A stretch of DNA of 64,000 nt from Pseudomonas citri (lineage in GTDB: Bacteria > Pseudomonadota > Gammaproteobacteria > Pseudomonadales > Pseudomonadaceae): the NCBI RefSeq assembly GCF_025336485.1, contig NZ_JAODAB010000004.1:248001-312000 (forward strand), given 5' to 3'. Each line of letters opens with the position of its first letter. Position 1 is the stretch's first letter. Under the pieces are notes generated by a model. That model made no database searches and was not told where the DNA came from. It saw only the letters and a program-made list of their open reading frames with translations. The position numbers and the translations under genes were made by a program. Below, piece by piece: positions 36,450 to 45,998 of the stretch.

Positions 36450-37240
36450 AAGCTGGGGCCAAAGCTTCTGTCAGAAGGCGTATCGCGTTCGAGGTTCTTG
36501 GAGCGTTGGAGCTGATGATCTTTCTCAATACCAAGTGGCTGCATCAGAAGATTAAGCTCCTCCAGCCCTCGAAATCGGGCATGAGCGTATCTCCCAGGGG
36601 CCTTTTCGTCTCCCGGGAGGTAAACAAAGACCATACCCTGAATAGTTGAACTGTCCCCGCTCACCCCGCCGGCAATCGCGCCGAGCTCGTCCAGATATTT
36701 CTTAAAGCGCTTGTACGTACCGCCGACTATACGGGCCCCAATGAATCGATCCAGGAATTTTTCGGTCGACATGTCCCGGCCTGCCTTCAGTTGGAGGTCT
36801 ACCTTTAGAAATCGCGCCACCTTCACGGCGTAGCGGTTAAGCAGGTCAATCTCTTCATGGATCGGTATCGGATATCCTGCCGGTTGGTGGGTTTCAATTG
36901 TGCTCCAACAAATCATGTGGAGATCCAGGCAACGCCTGAGAAAATCTCGTCTCAGCGCCAATTCGTTGAAGAGCTTCTTTCGGAGATCTTTACCTGCCTC
37001 AGTCCTTATCGCTTCAAGCGTTGCTTTGAACTCAATGATTGCGAAGCGGGCGTTTGCCGCGACAAGGTGATCTGCGAATTCCGCGTCCTGCGCTCCAAGT
37101 GTCGTGTTAGCCCAACCGGCCCTCTCTTCACCATGGGTGGTGTCGAACCTGGCTTCGAAGGCTTTCGAGAATCGAGACACAGCGTTCGATTCCATATCCC
37201 GTAGAGGTATATCTCCCTGCGTCACTTCAGTGTTCCCCAT
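36446..37240 (-). CDS. Hypothetical protein
   Basis: This 264-residue soluble protein (MGNTEVTQGDIPLRDME...) contains a segment resembling a degenerate nuclease core (FAIIEFKATLEAIRTEAGKD), where E-x-K could fit a PD-(D/E)XK-like site. An HMICWST segment follows. That reading is speculative. ATG 37240 lacks a strong SD; ATG 37195 behind GGGAT is an alternative start. Confidence 0.55.
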   Translation of the reverse strand: MGNTEVTQGDIPLRDMESNAVSRFSKAFEARFDTTHGEERAGWANTTLGAQDAEFADHLVAANARFAIIEFKATLEAIRTEAGKDLRKKLFNELALRRDFLRRCLDLHMICWSTIETHQPAGYPIPIHEEIDLLNRYAVKVARFLKVDLQLKAGRDMSTEKFLDRFIGARIVGGTYKRFKKYLDELGAIAGGVSGDSSTIQGMVFVYLPGDEKAPGRYAHARFRGLEELNLLMQPLGIEKDHQLQRSKNLERDTPSDRSFGPSF

Positions 37241-37574
37241 CAAGCGGTAATATTGGCAATCGACTCACACCCTAACAACCGTGCGACCGATGGGCTGGAT
37301 ACCACGATATCGGGTGTGACTACGCCACCGATCGACGCCAAAAATTCATCCTTGAGTCGTTCCGTCATTCCCACCAGTTCCCCTGAGTTCAGCAAGCTTC
37401 GCACCGATGCCTACTCGATAAAATCTGACTGCAAATAATGGCAAAATGATCGCAATCAACCAGGACAATGGCAAGCATCACAGACGTCCTTTTGCTACCC
37501 GAAAGCCATCATCAGTCCACTCCGGCAAGGCTTCATCCGTTTGATACATATGATCCGTCGGAAATGGGAAAAGA
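37241..37574. other. Gap between accessory region and ahpF
   Basis: No supported gene is seen. A + frame from 37468 (MASITDVLLLPESHHQ...) runs into antisense ahpF and has no ribosome-binding site. The transition from accessory to core-like base composition falls here. Confidence 0.45.
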
Positions 37575-37596
37575 CCTGCAAGCTAGAACTTGCAGG
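37575..37596 (-). terminator. Intrinsic terminator of ahpF
   Basis: The stem CCTGCAAG / CTTGCAGG with a 6-nt loop, read on the minus strand, is followed by TCTTTTCC. It lies about 22 bp past the ahpF stop. Confidence 0.7.
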
Positions 37597-37618
37597 GCTT
37601 CTTGGTCAGCCTTGGCAC

Positions 37619-39184
37619 TTACTCCGGAGCCGAAGTCCGGATCAGGTGATCGAAGGCACTCAGCGAAGCCTTGGCGCCCTCTCCCACCGCAATCACGATC
37701 TGCTTGTACGGCACAGTCGTCACGTCACCGGCGGCGAACACACCTGGCAGCGAAGTCTCGCCACGGGCATCGACGATGATCTCGCCACGAGGCGACAGCT
37801 CGACGGTGCCCTTGAGCCAGTCGGTGTTGGGCAGCAAACCGATCTGCACGAAGATGCCTTCGAGGTTGACCGTGTGGAACTCGCCCGAATCGCGATCCTT
37901 GTAGACCAGACCATTCACCTTCTCGCCGTCACCCTTCACTTCGCTGGTCAGCGCGCTGGTGATGACATTGACGTTGGGCAGGCTGAACAGCTTGCGCTGC
38001 AGCACCGCATCGGCGCGCAGTTTGCTGTCGAATTCCAGCAGCGTGACATGGCTGACGATACCCGCCAGATCGATCGCCGCTTCGACACCGGAGTTGCCGC
38101 CGCCGATCACCGCAACACGCTTGCCCTTGAACAGCGGGCCGTCGCAGTGCGGGCAGAAGCACACGCCTTTGGCTTTGTATTCCTGCTCGCCCGGCACGCC
38201 CATTTCTCTCCAGCGGGCACCGGTGGCGAGAATGAGCGCCTTGGTTTTCAGGCTGGCGCCGCTTTCGAAGCGAACTTCGTGCAAGTCGCCCTGGTTCTTC
38301 GCCGGAATCAGCGCGGTGGCACGCTGCAGATTCATGATATCGACGTCATACTGCTTGACGTGTTCTTCCAGGGCGCTGGCCAGTTTCGGCCCTTCGGTTT
38401 CCTGCACGGAGATGAAGTTCTCGATGGCCATGGTGTCCAGCACCTGACCGCCAAAACGCTCCGCCGCGACACCGGTGCGAATGCCTTTACGGGCTGCGTA
38501 AATCGCTGCCGAAGCACCGGCTGGGCCACCGCCGACCACCAGCACGTCAAAGGCATCCTTGGCGCTGATTTTCTCGGCCTGGCGCTCGGCGCCGCTGGTG
38601 TCGATCTTGGCGAGGATTTCTTCCAGACCCATGCGGCCCTGGCCGAACACTTCGCCGTTAAGGTAAATGCTTGGCACCGCCATGATCTTGCGCTCATCGA
38701 CTTCGGCCTGGAACACCGCGCCGTCGATGGCGACGTGGCGAATGTTCGGGTTCAGCACCGCCATCAGGTTCAGCGCCTGTACCACGTCCGGGCAGTTCTG
38801 GCAGGACAGCGAGAAGTAGGTCTCGAAGCTGAACTCGCTCTTGAGCGAGCGGATCTGTTCGATGACTTCGGCACTGGCTTTCGATGGGTGACCACCGACT
38901 TGCAGCAAGGCCAGTACCAGCGAGGTGAATTCGTGGCCCATCGGGATGCCGGCGAAACGCAGGCTGATGTCCTGACCGGGGCGATTGATCGAGAACGACG
39001 GCTTGCGTGCATCGTCACCGTTGTCGAGTAAGGTAATCTTGGTGGAAAGACTGGCAACGTCTTTCAGCAGTTCGAGCATTTCCTGGGATTTCGCACCGTC
39101 GTCGAGGGATGCAACGATCTCGATCGGCTGGGTGACCCGTTCCAGGTACGATTTCAACTGGGCTTTCAGATTGGCGTCCAACAT
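37619..39184 (-). CDS. ahpF: Alkyl hydroperoxide reductase subunit F
   Basis: The 521-residue flavoprotein equals E. coli AhpF in length. An N-terminal tandem thioredoxin-fold domain carries SCQNCPD. The FAD domain has [14 protein letters not shown], the NADH domain [17 protein letters not shown], and the second redox centre is CPHCDGP. It transfers electrons from NADH through these disulfides to AhpC. ATG 39184 ([10 protein letters not shown]) is the family start; an upstream in-frame codon at 39205 lies in the spacer. It follows ahpC in the same direction, with a terminator between them. Confidence 0.97.
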   Translation of the reverse strand: MLDANLKAQLKSYLERVTQPIEIVASLDDGAKSQEMLELLKDVASLSTKITLLDNGDDARKPSFSINRPGQDISLRFAGIPMGHEFTSLVLALLQVGGHPSKASAEVIEQIRSLKSEFSFETYFSLSCQNCPDVVQALNLMAVLNPNIRHVAIDGAVFQAEVDERKIMAVPSIYLNGEVFGQGRMGLEEILAKIDTSGAERQAEKISAKDAFDVLVVGGGPAGASAAIYAARKGIRTGVAAERFGGQVLDTMAIENFISVQETEGPKLASALEEHVKQYDVDIMNLQRATALIPAKNQGDLHEVRFESGASLKTKALILATGARWREMGVPGEQEYKAKGVCFCPHCDGPLFKGKRVAVIGGGNSGVEAAIDLAGIVSHVTLLEFDSKLRADAVLQRKLFSLPNVNVITSALTSEVKGDGEKVNGLVYKDRDSGEFHTVNLEGIFVQIGLLPNTDWLKGTVELSPRGEIIVDARGETSLPGVFAAGDVTTVPYKQIVIAVGEGAKASLSAFDHLIRTSAPE

Positions 39185-39216
39185 ACGGGCGATTTCCTTT
39201 ATCAAATTCTTTGCAT

Positions 39217-39252
39217 AAAAAAACGCCCGAGCGAATCTCGCCCGGGCGTTTT
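39217..39252 (-). terminator. Intrinsic terminator of ahpC
   Basis: A GC-rich stem (AAAACGCCCGGGCGA paired with TCGCTCGGGCGTTTT, one mismatch) is followed on the minus strand by seven T. It should end most ahpC transcripts, leaving some read-through or a separate promoter for ahpF. Confidence 0.8.
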
Positions 39253-39313
39253 ATTGGGCGGTGCAGCTTACTAAGCAGGTGCGGAGTTCCGCCCTGTGGA
39301 GCGTGTCACGGAC

Positions 39314-39877
39314 TTAGATCTTGCCGACCAGGTCCAGGGATGGAGCCAGAGTGGCCTCGCCTTCTTTCCACTTGGCTGGGCAAACCTGACCCGGGTGGGC
39401 AGCGACGTACTGGGCAGCCTTGATTTTGCGCAGCAGCTCGGAAGCGTCACGACCCACACCACCGTCGTTCAGCTCAACGATCTTGATCTGGCCTTCAGGG
39501 TTGATCACGAAGGTGCCACGGTCAGCCAGGCCAGCTTCTTCGATCAGCACGTCGAAGTTGCGGGAAATGACGTGGGCAGGGTCGCCGATCATGGTGTACT
39601 GGATTTTGCCGATGGCTGGCGAAGTGTTGTGCCAGGCAGCGTGAGCGAAGTGGGTATCGGTGGAAACGCTGTAGATCTCGACGCCCAGTTTCTGGAACGC
39701 GTCGTAGTTGTCAGCCAGGTCTTCCAGTTCGGTTGGGCAGACGAAGGTGAAGTCGGCTGGGTAGAAGAACACCACAGACCACTTGCCCTTCAGGTCAGCG
39801 TCCGAGACTTTTACGAAGTCGCCGTTTTTGAAGGCGTCAGCTTTGAACGGTTTAACTTGGCTGTTGATGATAGGCAT
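39314..39877 (-). CDS. ahpC: Alkyl hydroperoxide reductase subunit C (2-Cys peroxiredoxin)
   Basis: The 187-residue peroxiredoxin matches the usual length. The peroxidatic Cys is in [12 protein letters not shown] (about residue 47) and the resolving Cys in GQVCPAKW (about 166). It reduces H2O2, organic hydroperoxides and peroxynitrite and is recycled by AhpF. ATG 39877 is preceded by GGAGAG. OxyR control is expected from other pseudomonads. The upstream AT-rich segment has ATAG/CTAT half-sites, but the spacing does not clearly match the OxyR consensus. Confidence 0.97.
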   Translation of the reverse strand: MPIINSQVKPFKADAFKNGDFVKVSDADLKGKWSVVFFYPADFTFVCPTELEDLADNYDAFQKLGVEIYSVSTDTHFAHAAWHNTSPAIGKIQYTMIGDPAHVISRNFDVLIEEAGLADRGTFVINPEGQIKIVELNDGGVGRDASELLRKIKAAQYVAAHPGQVCPAKWKEGEATLAPSLDLVGKI

Positions 39878-40208
39878 CGATGACTCTCCATCAGGGGTTG
39901 TGAAGTTGATGGAGAGAACTTTACCCACTCGACGGACGGTTGGCTCATTGGCAAATCTAAAACTATCGATCCAATTTTTCTATTATGTACTTACAAACAA
40001 TAGCTCAGGATTATTCAGGATCCGACGAGTGTTACCTGTCAAACCTTCGATTCATTCACTTCCGGTCATTGCCAACTGGCTGCCCTCGGCAAGATCGAGA
40101 GGCTCGCTCAATGTCATGCTTTGAAGCAGCCAACTCCAAAGACGATCAACTCAGCCCATGAGTTGTCCGTTTACCCGCCCAAATTCCCGAGGGAAACCGT
40201 GGACACTG
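39878..40208. other. ahpC promoter region and probable left edge of the mobile element
   Basis: The AT-rich run at 39955-40005 is the likely ahpC promoter. From about 40010 on nothing is recognisable until the gajB stop codon. The left boundary of the GMT element probably lies here. GATTATTCAGG at 40009-40019 recurs at 52562-52572, next to the right edge. Confidence 0.4.
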
Positions 40209-41972
40209 CTAGGTCGCCGTTCGAATCGTAGTGAGTAGTGGCGACTCGATAGTATTGAACGTCAAGTGGACCTGGGATTTGGCGCGGGTAACGCCTACGT
40301 AGAATAAGCGTGTGGACTCCTCCACCTGCTCGGGAGTCCTATCATAACTACTTGGTAATGCGCCTTTCTCAAGACCGACCATGATGACAGCCTGGAACTC
40401 CAGTCCTTTTGAGCTATGAAGCGTCATCAGGTTGATTTGATCTGGGCTCTTGCCCTGGTTGCCAAAGATCTCGACGGTGAACTCTTCAAGCGCCCCACCC
40501 GTATCCGCCTCGTTGATAAGGTCAGCGAGGATGTCGATCTCGTCGCTCAGGCCAAGTTCGCTGCGGAGCATTTCGTCGAGGACAGCTTCAGCTAGAGATT
40601 TTAGCCATTTGAAAAGCGACAGGTGGCCATCCCGCAATGAGAAAAGAGCTGCAATCACCCGTTTACGAGAAGCAAGCCACTGAGCTTCGCTCTTTCCTGT
40701 GCGTTGCATGCGTTGCCAGGACTTGAGCAATTGCGAAAGTTGCACCTGCCCCGTTTGCCATCCCCCGGCACACCATTGCGCGGCCTCTGTTAGCCACTCC
40801 GTGAGGCGTGTGCGCTTGATAGGTGAACCATTGTCGAGGCGGAAGTAGCGCGTTTGTATACGATCAGCTGCCATGGCAATCTGCTTACCCTCAGCCATGG
40901 ACCGATACAGCAGGGCTATGTCGCCTGGCTTCCAAGTCGGATTGGCGTCGAGCAGGGCTGGGACCAGCGTTTCGAGCGCATACTTTGCCTGTCCCGCGAG
41001 GTCACGCTCTAGCTTGTGGATGCGAATTTCACCTTGCCGGTCATCATGGGATTGGAATTCTGCGCGGTCCGGAAAGAGCGACCTGGACGCTGCAATGATG
41101 CGATCGGCACAGCGATAGTTCATCCTGAGTGTTATGGCTTCTACACGCTGGTTTTGCGCCAGAGTTTTTAGCAGGGCCGGATTGGCACCGGTAAATCCAT
41201 AGATCGACTGATCCGGGTCTCCTACGGCGATGACCCTCACCCCCGCATCAAGCAATACCTGCACTATGCGGTGCAGTGGTAAACCGAGATCTTGGTACTC
41301 GTCAATCACCACGACGGGGTATTTCGCCCGCACGGCTAGCCGCACCCATTCGTGCTTCTCGATTAATTCCAGACCTGCGAGCACTATGCCGTCAAAATCG
41401 ATCAGCCCCCGTGCTAGGAGGAGATCTTCGTAGGCTTCGACAACACGTGTTTCTCGCTTAGCCCACGCCCGCCACTCGTCAGAGTCTCGGTCTGGGATGG
41501 TGCGTCGCAGCTTGTCGCACGCTGTGCGAGAAGAGCTGCTCGGGGCTTCGCCACGCACGGAGCGGTAAGCCTCGCCGAAGAGCTGGCGAGACTCTGCCGG
41601 CGTTGCCACGGCCAGTGGGGTGGGCACGGCAAGTCCAGCCATTGCCGCGTAAGGTAGTACGAGCTCCGTCAAGCAGAACGAGTGCACGGTGGAGATGAGA
41701 GTGCGATTCCCATCTTCAACACCAAGCTTTGTCAATCTCGATCTCAGCTCGCTAATACAGGCATTGCTATAGGTGATGCAGGCGATGCGTTGCGGGCGGC
41801 GCACTGACTCCGCGAGCAGCCTGGCGATCTTGACGGTGATGGTCTTGGTCTTCCCACTACCGGGGCCTGCCAGGATGACGCAGTTGCCTGTCGACTCGTA
41901 GGCATTCCATTGATCCTCGTTACCGCGCAAATCCTCAGCGGCAACGAGATAGGCTGGTTTGGCGATGCTCAT
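40209..41972 (-). CDS. gajB: Gabija GajB, UvrD-like helicase
   Basis: This 587-residue superfamily 1 helicase shows motif I AGPGSGKTKT, motif II VVIDEYQDL, motif III GDPDQSIYGF, motif V NLMTLHSSKGLEFQ and motif VI RLFYVGVTRAKS. ATG 41972 (MSIAKPAYLV) overlaps the gajA stop by 4 bp (ATGA), which decides the start over a longer in-frame version reaching 42023. In Gabija, GajB associates with the GajA tetramer and is activated by DNA ends during phage infection. It is somewhat longer than the canonical GajB of about 490 residues. Confidence 0.9.
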   Translation of the reverse strand: MSIAKPAYLVAAEDLRGNEDQWNAYESTGNCVILAGPGSGKTKTITVKIARLLAESVRRPQRIACITYSNACISELRSRLTKLGVEDGNRTLISTVHSFCLTELVLPYAAMAGLAVPTPLAVATPAESRQLFGEAYRSVRGEAPSSSSRTACDKLRRTIPDRDSDEWRAWAKRETRVVEAYEDLLLARGLIDFDGIVLAGLELIEKHEWVRLAVRAKYPVVVIDEYQDLGLPLHRIVQVLLDAGVRVIAVGDPDQSIYGFTGANPALLKTLAQNQRVEAITLRMNYRCADRIIAASRSLFPDRAEFQSHDDRQGEIRIHKLERDLAGQAKYALETLVPALLDANPTWKPGDIALLYRSMAEGKQIAMAADRIQTRYFRLDNGSPIKRTRLTEWLTEAAQWCAGGWQTGQVQLSQLLKSWQRMQRTGKSEAQWLASRKRVIAALFSLRDGHLSLFKWLKSLAEAVLDEMLRSELGLSDEIDILADLINEADTGGALEEFTVEIFGNQGKSPDQINLMTLHSSKGLEFQAVIMVGLEKGALPSSYDRTPEQVEESTRLFYVGVTRAKSQVHLTFNTIESPLLTTIRTAT

Positions 41973-43810
41973 CCCAGTTTCTCCTGCATGTACTTCAAGG
42001 CATTCTTGATGTAGTCGGGACATACATCAGCCTTTGCCGCGAGCAGTGCTGAAGCCAACCGTTGGGCAAACCGCCCTTTGCCGATAGAGTCGATATCTTT
42101 GAGAAACTGCTTCGCATCCAAGGACGTGGGGTCAATTGCCAATGCGCTGAAGCGTGCATGCATCTTCTTGTTGGACGACAGCGCCAGAGCGGCCGTCTTG
42201 AAGTGCTCCTCAGCACCGGCCTTGAATACATCGACCTCAAAGGTGAACTTGTTGAGGAAAATGCCGTACCCCGGTGCATGCTCAAGCACTTCATGGAATT
42301 CGAGCCCATCCCAAATATCTTCGGGAATCAAATTCTGCATGATGTGATTCACCACTCGATTTTCCCCGTAGTTGTCGTTCACTCCACCGCCGTCCGGATC
42401 GTCATCTTCCTGGCTCACTTCTGAGCCTTTCGGGTCGAAGTCGGTGAGTACAGCGAATGGGATGTCGAGCCCTTCAGGTCCAAGTAGCTTTACGTAAGGA
42501 GCGAAATTGGTCCCGGCGATCGAGCAGACAGTGATGCCCATGGCATCGAAATCGAAGGCCTTATCGTACAACTTGGCTAGCGTAGGCAGGAGGAACTTTT
42601 CGGCATCGCCTTCTACCAGGATGACGCCCTTCGAGAAGAAAAGCTCACCGCGCGTTACGTCGATGTAGCGCTCCAGATCCTCTTGATCAGCAGATTCGAG
42701 TTTGATCCCCGTGAGGGATCGAGCAACCGTATGCCCTCCCTCTGGAACATTTTTTAGCACTACGACGTTGGCGAGCGGAGCAACGCTGGCGACATTTGGC
42801 GAGTGCGTTGTCAGTAGGATGCTACGCAGCTCCTGACCTTGCTGATCCTCATCACGAGTTTTTAGGTAGTTTCGGTAGATCAAGCGTTGTAGATGCGGGT
42901 GCAGGTGCGCCTCGGGCTCTTCGATTGCCAAGAACGTGTGCTGCCGCTCCCCTTCTTCCACCAAGTACTGATGCTCAAGGTGCTTCAACGCAAGGTACAG
43001 CACATTTGCGGAGCCAAGGCTGGCCTCCGCAACCCTTCGTTTACCTCCATCAATCATCATTTGCAATGCACGAAGTAACCGTTCGGGTTCCGTTGGCGCA
43101 AAGCCCAGAGCCGTTTCGATTGCATGTTTATCACCGATCATTGTTGTGAGCTGGCCATTGACCTGCTTCACCACGTCAGCAAGCTGAGGCAAGCCTGCAA
43201 TCCTTGATGTCGTTGCGTGCACCTCTTTGGCGATCTCTTCCAGCTCTTCTTCGTCAATGGTTTGAGCCGCTCGGTCCAGTAACGGTCGCAGTGGGGAACG
43301 CGTCCACCGTGCAAGATCCGACTCCGCGTCGCGAAGCGCGGGGAACAGGTCCATTGGCATCCACCGTCTCAATTCGTAGCTGACCGAGTTTTCCGGGCGA
43401 TCACCACCGAAGATTACAAACTCATAGTCCGCTTCGCTTCGTGGTACTCGATCAATGCCTGCGATCGGTTGGAAGCGGTACGTAACCTTCGCCACCATGG
43501 GCGAAGGTTGGATCAGATGGTCGGCGAGCACTGCCAGCAGCTCCTCGCTGCCTTCGAAGTCGCTGAACTCCACCGAAATTTCAATTACATCATCAGCCTT
43601 CAGCGGCCTAGGCAGGCGATCCCAGAAATCATCAAGACGCAATCTGCGCGCTGAGTCAGGAAGGGTCGGATCTAGGATCATCCTCAAAGCGAACAACAGA
43701 TTCGTCTTGCCCACCTTGTTCTCGCCAAGGACAACAGCATGCTGCCCAAGCTCAACGTCGAGATGCTTAAAGTTTCTGAAGTTCTTGATCGTGATTCGAC
43801 TAATGTGCAT
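41969..43810 (-). CDS. gajA: Gabija GajA, OLD-family ATPase-TOPRIM nuclease
   Basis: The 613-residue protein has the N-terminal ABC-type ATPase half (ITIKNFRNFKHLDVEL; Walker A GENKVGKTNLL; Walker B FLAIEEPEAHLHPHLQ; then LLTTHSPNVASV). A TOPRIM nuclease domain follows (VILVEGDAEKFLLPTL with the catalytic Glu, then VLTDFDPKG with the D-x-D). This is the OLD class 2 arrangement seen in GajA, a nucleotide-sensing DNA-nicking enzyme of the Gabija anti-phage system. It is translationally coupled to gajB. Both motif sets look intact, so the system may be active. Confidence 0.92.
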   Translation of the reverse strand: MHISRITIKNFRNFKHLDVELGQHAVVLGENKVGKTNLLFALRMILDPTLPDSARRLRLDDFWDRLPRPLKADDVIEISVEFSDFEGSEELLAVLADHLIQPSPMVAKVTYRFQPIAGIDRVPRSEADYEFVIFGGDRPENSVSYELRRWMPMDLFPALRDAESDLARWTRSPLRPLLDRAAQTIDEEELEEIAKEVHATTSRIAGLPQLADVVKQVNGQLTTMIGDKHAIETALGFAPTEPERLLRALQMMIDGGKRRVAEASLGSANVLYLALKHLEHQYLVEEGERQHTFLAIEEPEAHLHPHLQRLIYRNYLKTRDEDQQGQELRSILLTTHSPNVASVAPLANVVVLKNVPEGGHTVARSLTGIKLESADQEDLERYIDVTRGELFFSKGVILVEGDAEKFLLPTLAKLYDKAFDFDAMGITVCSIAGTNFAPYVKLLGPEGLDIPFAVLTDFDPKGSEVSQEDDDPDGGGVNDNYGENRVVNHIMQNLIPEDIWDGLEFHEVLEHAPGYGIFLNKFTFEVDVFKAGAEEHFKTAALALSSNKKMHARFSALAIDPTSLDAKQFLKDIDSIGKGRFAQRLASALLAAKADVCPDYIKNALKYMQEKLG

Positions 43811-44047
43811 ACAGAATTTACTTCCCTGGATACCCTGTGCTCGAAGGCTTCAGAAACACATGGGAACAATGTTTTTTGTTTGGTTTACCGCTTTACGTAT
43901 TAGGAATTGGGTTGCCGTTACCCGCCCATTCGTTTCAAAACATCATGCGTATAGCTACCCCGTCGATTGCCGACCTTCAGGCACTTGATCATCTCAACGA
44001 TATCGAGTCTTAGAGTTTCGCCCCAGCTCCCCCTCAGGAAGATCACC

Positions 44048-44278
44048 GTGGATAGCCTAGGCAGCTCGCACCAACCTGGCAATGGCTCCCTCCTCTTTGG
44101 CGATGCGCCTATACCAAGGGCACCTTACAACCTCAGCATCAGGTACAAGCCGGTGCAGGAATTGCCTGCTGACCTCACGCATCGAATAGGCAAAGTGTTA
44201 ATCGAATCTGGTTGCCGTATCCGACAGGTACCGCATAGCGGCCAAGTACAGGTTGAGTTAGAAGCTACTGATGACTAG
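44048..44278 (+). CDS. Small hypothetical protein
   Basis: A GTG start at 44048 with AGGAAG 7 nt upstream gives 76 residues (VDSLGSSHQPGNGSLLFGDA...). The predicted fold is mixed. It is the first of three + strand genes facing away from gajA. No family is recognised. Confidence 0.45.
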   Translation: MDSLGSSHQPGNGSLLFGDAPIPRAPYNLSIRYKPVQELPADLTHRIGKVLIESGCRIRQVPHSGQVQVELEATDD

Positions 44279-44430
44279 TTTGACTATCTGTTGATCCATT
44301 GGATGGGCAGCCATGCACGCAGCCACTCTAGAACGAGTGGTGGATAGCTTACTCGCCCTCTTGAAATCAGGTATGGGCGCCCTCACTCCTTTGGATGGCG
44401 TTTCGCCATCAATCATTAAGGATGTTCATC

Positions 44431-44607
44431 ATGCCGGACAATAAGCACATTACCCACCCTACCGACGCTCAGCGCATCGACATCAACGACCCCTTTGAGG
44501 TCAAAAACTGGTGCAAATCCCTAAGTTGCACCGAGACTGAACTCAAAAAGGCAGTCGATGCTGTCGGTACCTGGGCTGACGATGTGCGTGCTCATCTCAA
44601 CAAGTGA
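44431..44607 (+). CDS. DUF3606-family small protein
   Basis: This 58-residue protein carries the DUF3606 pattern: a DAQRIDINDPFEVKNWCKSL start, then SCTETELKKAVDAVGTWADD and a short VRAH tail. The family is widespread in proteobacteria and has no assigned function. AAGGA lies before ATG 44431. Confidence 0.8.
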   Translation: MPDNKHITHPTDAQRIDINDPFEVKNWCKSLSCTETELKKAVDAVGTWADDVRAHLNK

Positions 44608-44708
44608 CAGATGATGCAGGCGAACCTCCTGCGGGTTCGCCACCCCTGTTGAGTACCGATAAATGCGGCAAGTTATAAAAGCACGCCATCAAGGAAGCAC
44701 GAAGCAAG

Positions 44709-45878
44709 ATGGGATACCCCTTTTATGACAATCCTCTCGATGAATACCTGGGCAAATTCTTCGATCTGCGGTTTCGGGAATTCAAAGCGAGTTGCATCAC
44801 ACTAGATGAAGACGCCGCTCCGGACTCAAGGGCAAGCGCAGTAAAAACCATCCTGGCTTTACAGCAAGAAATTCGGACACTCAAGCTGGAGTACGATCTT
44901 CCTGAGAGGGCGTTTGATCGCTACAAAAGCGCCGCCGAACTTGCCGTTGAACGCTTCGACCGAGAGCATCCAGAGCCTCCAAAGTTAAATATTTCCAGCT
45001 GCCAACATACCCAGGCCAGGCCGACGAAACGTATTTTCCGTAACGGTGCCTTGCACGTCGTACTTCAATGCCCAGAGTGCGGAACGCAGCCGAGGTCGCT
45101 TCCCAAAAACGGGCATGACCTTGGCACACTGCCAGACTTCGATGAAGGGCTCTACCACCGCCTCACTGCTGAGCGAACCCTTTGGTCAGAGGCCCGCTGG
45201 GCCGTATATGAAGCGCAGATGCGAAATGGCAGTGATATACCGGATTACGACAGAACGGCCTTTGAAGACAAATTTCGAAGAGTCGATCCTGCCCCATGCT
45301 TGGAAAGCTGTGACCATAAGCTGATAGACGCACGCCTTCGAACTTACCCATCGGGTGGAAACGCTGTGGTTATGCAATGTATAACGTGCGGACACCACGT
45401 TGGAGCGGCAAGTAAAAGCAAACACCCCGACTGGGCACTTCTTTCTCCTTTCGATGACGCGTTGGCCAAAAGATCGAAAGAAGAATTTTCAGCATGGGCT
45501 CGGAGACGATCTGAAGCGTCGAGAAACGACTTTCAGGACTACAAGGTCAACATCCAGCAGAGGCTTCAACGAAGAGAGCTGAGCTGGAAAGATAATTCCA
45601 GGTTCGGCACCTACTATGACTCACCGGAATGGGCAAGGACGCGTGCTCGTATATTCGATAGGGATGACTATCAGTGTCAGTCGTGTAAGAACACCGCCGA
45701 ATGCGTGCATCACATCCTCTACGACAGGTTAGGAGCTGAAAACGATTTCGATCTGATTTCGCTATGTAATGGGTGCCATACCCTAGTACATGTGGAGCAA
45801 AGAAAATTCCACAATCTGTATCGGATGAGTCCAACTGAAATTCGGTCAATGCTCAAGCCTAGCAATGGTGATGATTGA
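44709..45878 (+). CDS. HNH endonuclease with two Cys-rich ribbons
   Basis: The 389-residue protein ends in an HNH nuclease domain (about residues 295-375): SPEWARTRARIFDRD, then CQSCKN, VHHILYDRLG, DLISLCNGCHTLVH. The pattern C-x2-C / HH / C-x2-CH would bind one structural zinc and one catalytic metal. Upstream are two repeated ribbon-like units, SCQHTQ...LQCPECGT (about residue 97-122) and SCDHKL...MQCITCGHH (about 200-227), which may read DNA or RNA. AAGGAAG precedes the ATG. Its position beside Gabija in the mobile element suggests a defence or competition role; that is inference. Confidence 0.82.
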   Translation: MGYPFYDNPLDEYLGKFFDLRFREFKASCITLDEDAAPDSRASAVKTILALQQEIRTLKLEYDLPERAFDRYKSAAELAVERFDREHPEPPKLNISSCQHTQARPTKRIFRNGALHVVLQCPECGTQPRSLPKNGHDLGTLPDFDEGLYHRLTAERTLWSEARWAVYEAQMRNGSDIPDYDRTAFEDKFRRVDPAPCLESCDHKLIDARLRTYPSGGNAVVMQCITCGHHVGAASKSKHPDWALLSPFDDALAKRSKEEFSAWARRRSEASRNDFQDYKVNIQQRLQRRELSWKDNSRFGTYYDSPEWARTRARIFDRDDYQCQSCKNTAECVHHILYDRLGAENDFDLISLCNGCHTLVHVEQRKFHNLYRMSPTEIRSMLKPSNGDD

Positions 45879-45998
45879 AGCCACTCTCCGATATATGCCC
45901 CATCTCCGATGGGGTATCCGGAGAGGAGCTAAACGAACAGCGCTTAGCTCAACAGAATGAATGCTATAAACCATTCACCGTTGATGAACCTCTAAAAT

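Noticed and set aside
37541..39031. 496-codon + frame antisense to ahpF
   Set aside because: AhpF is unambiguous on the other strand over the whole interval.
39955..40005. OxyR operator upstream of ahpC
   Set aside because: ATAG/CTAT half-sites are present but do not follow the ATAG-N7-CTAT spacing; OxyR control is expected but not shown by the sequence.
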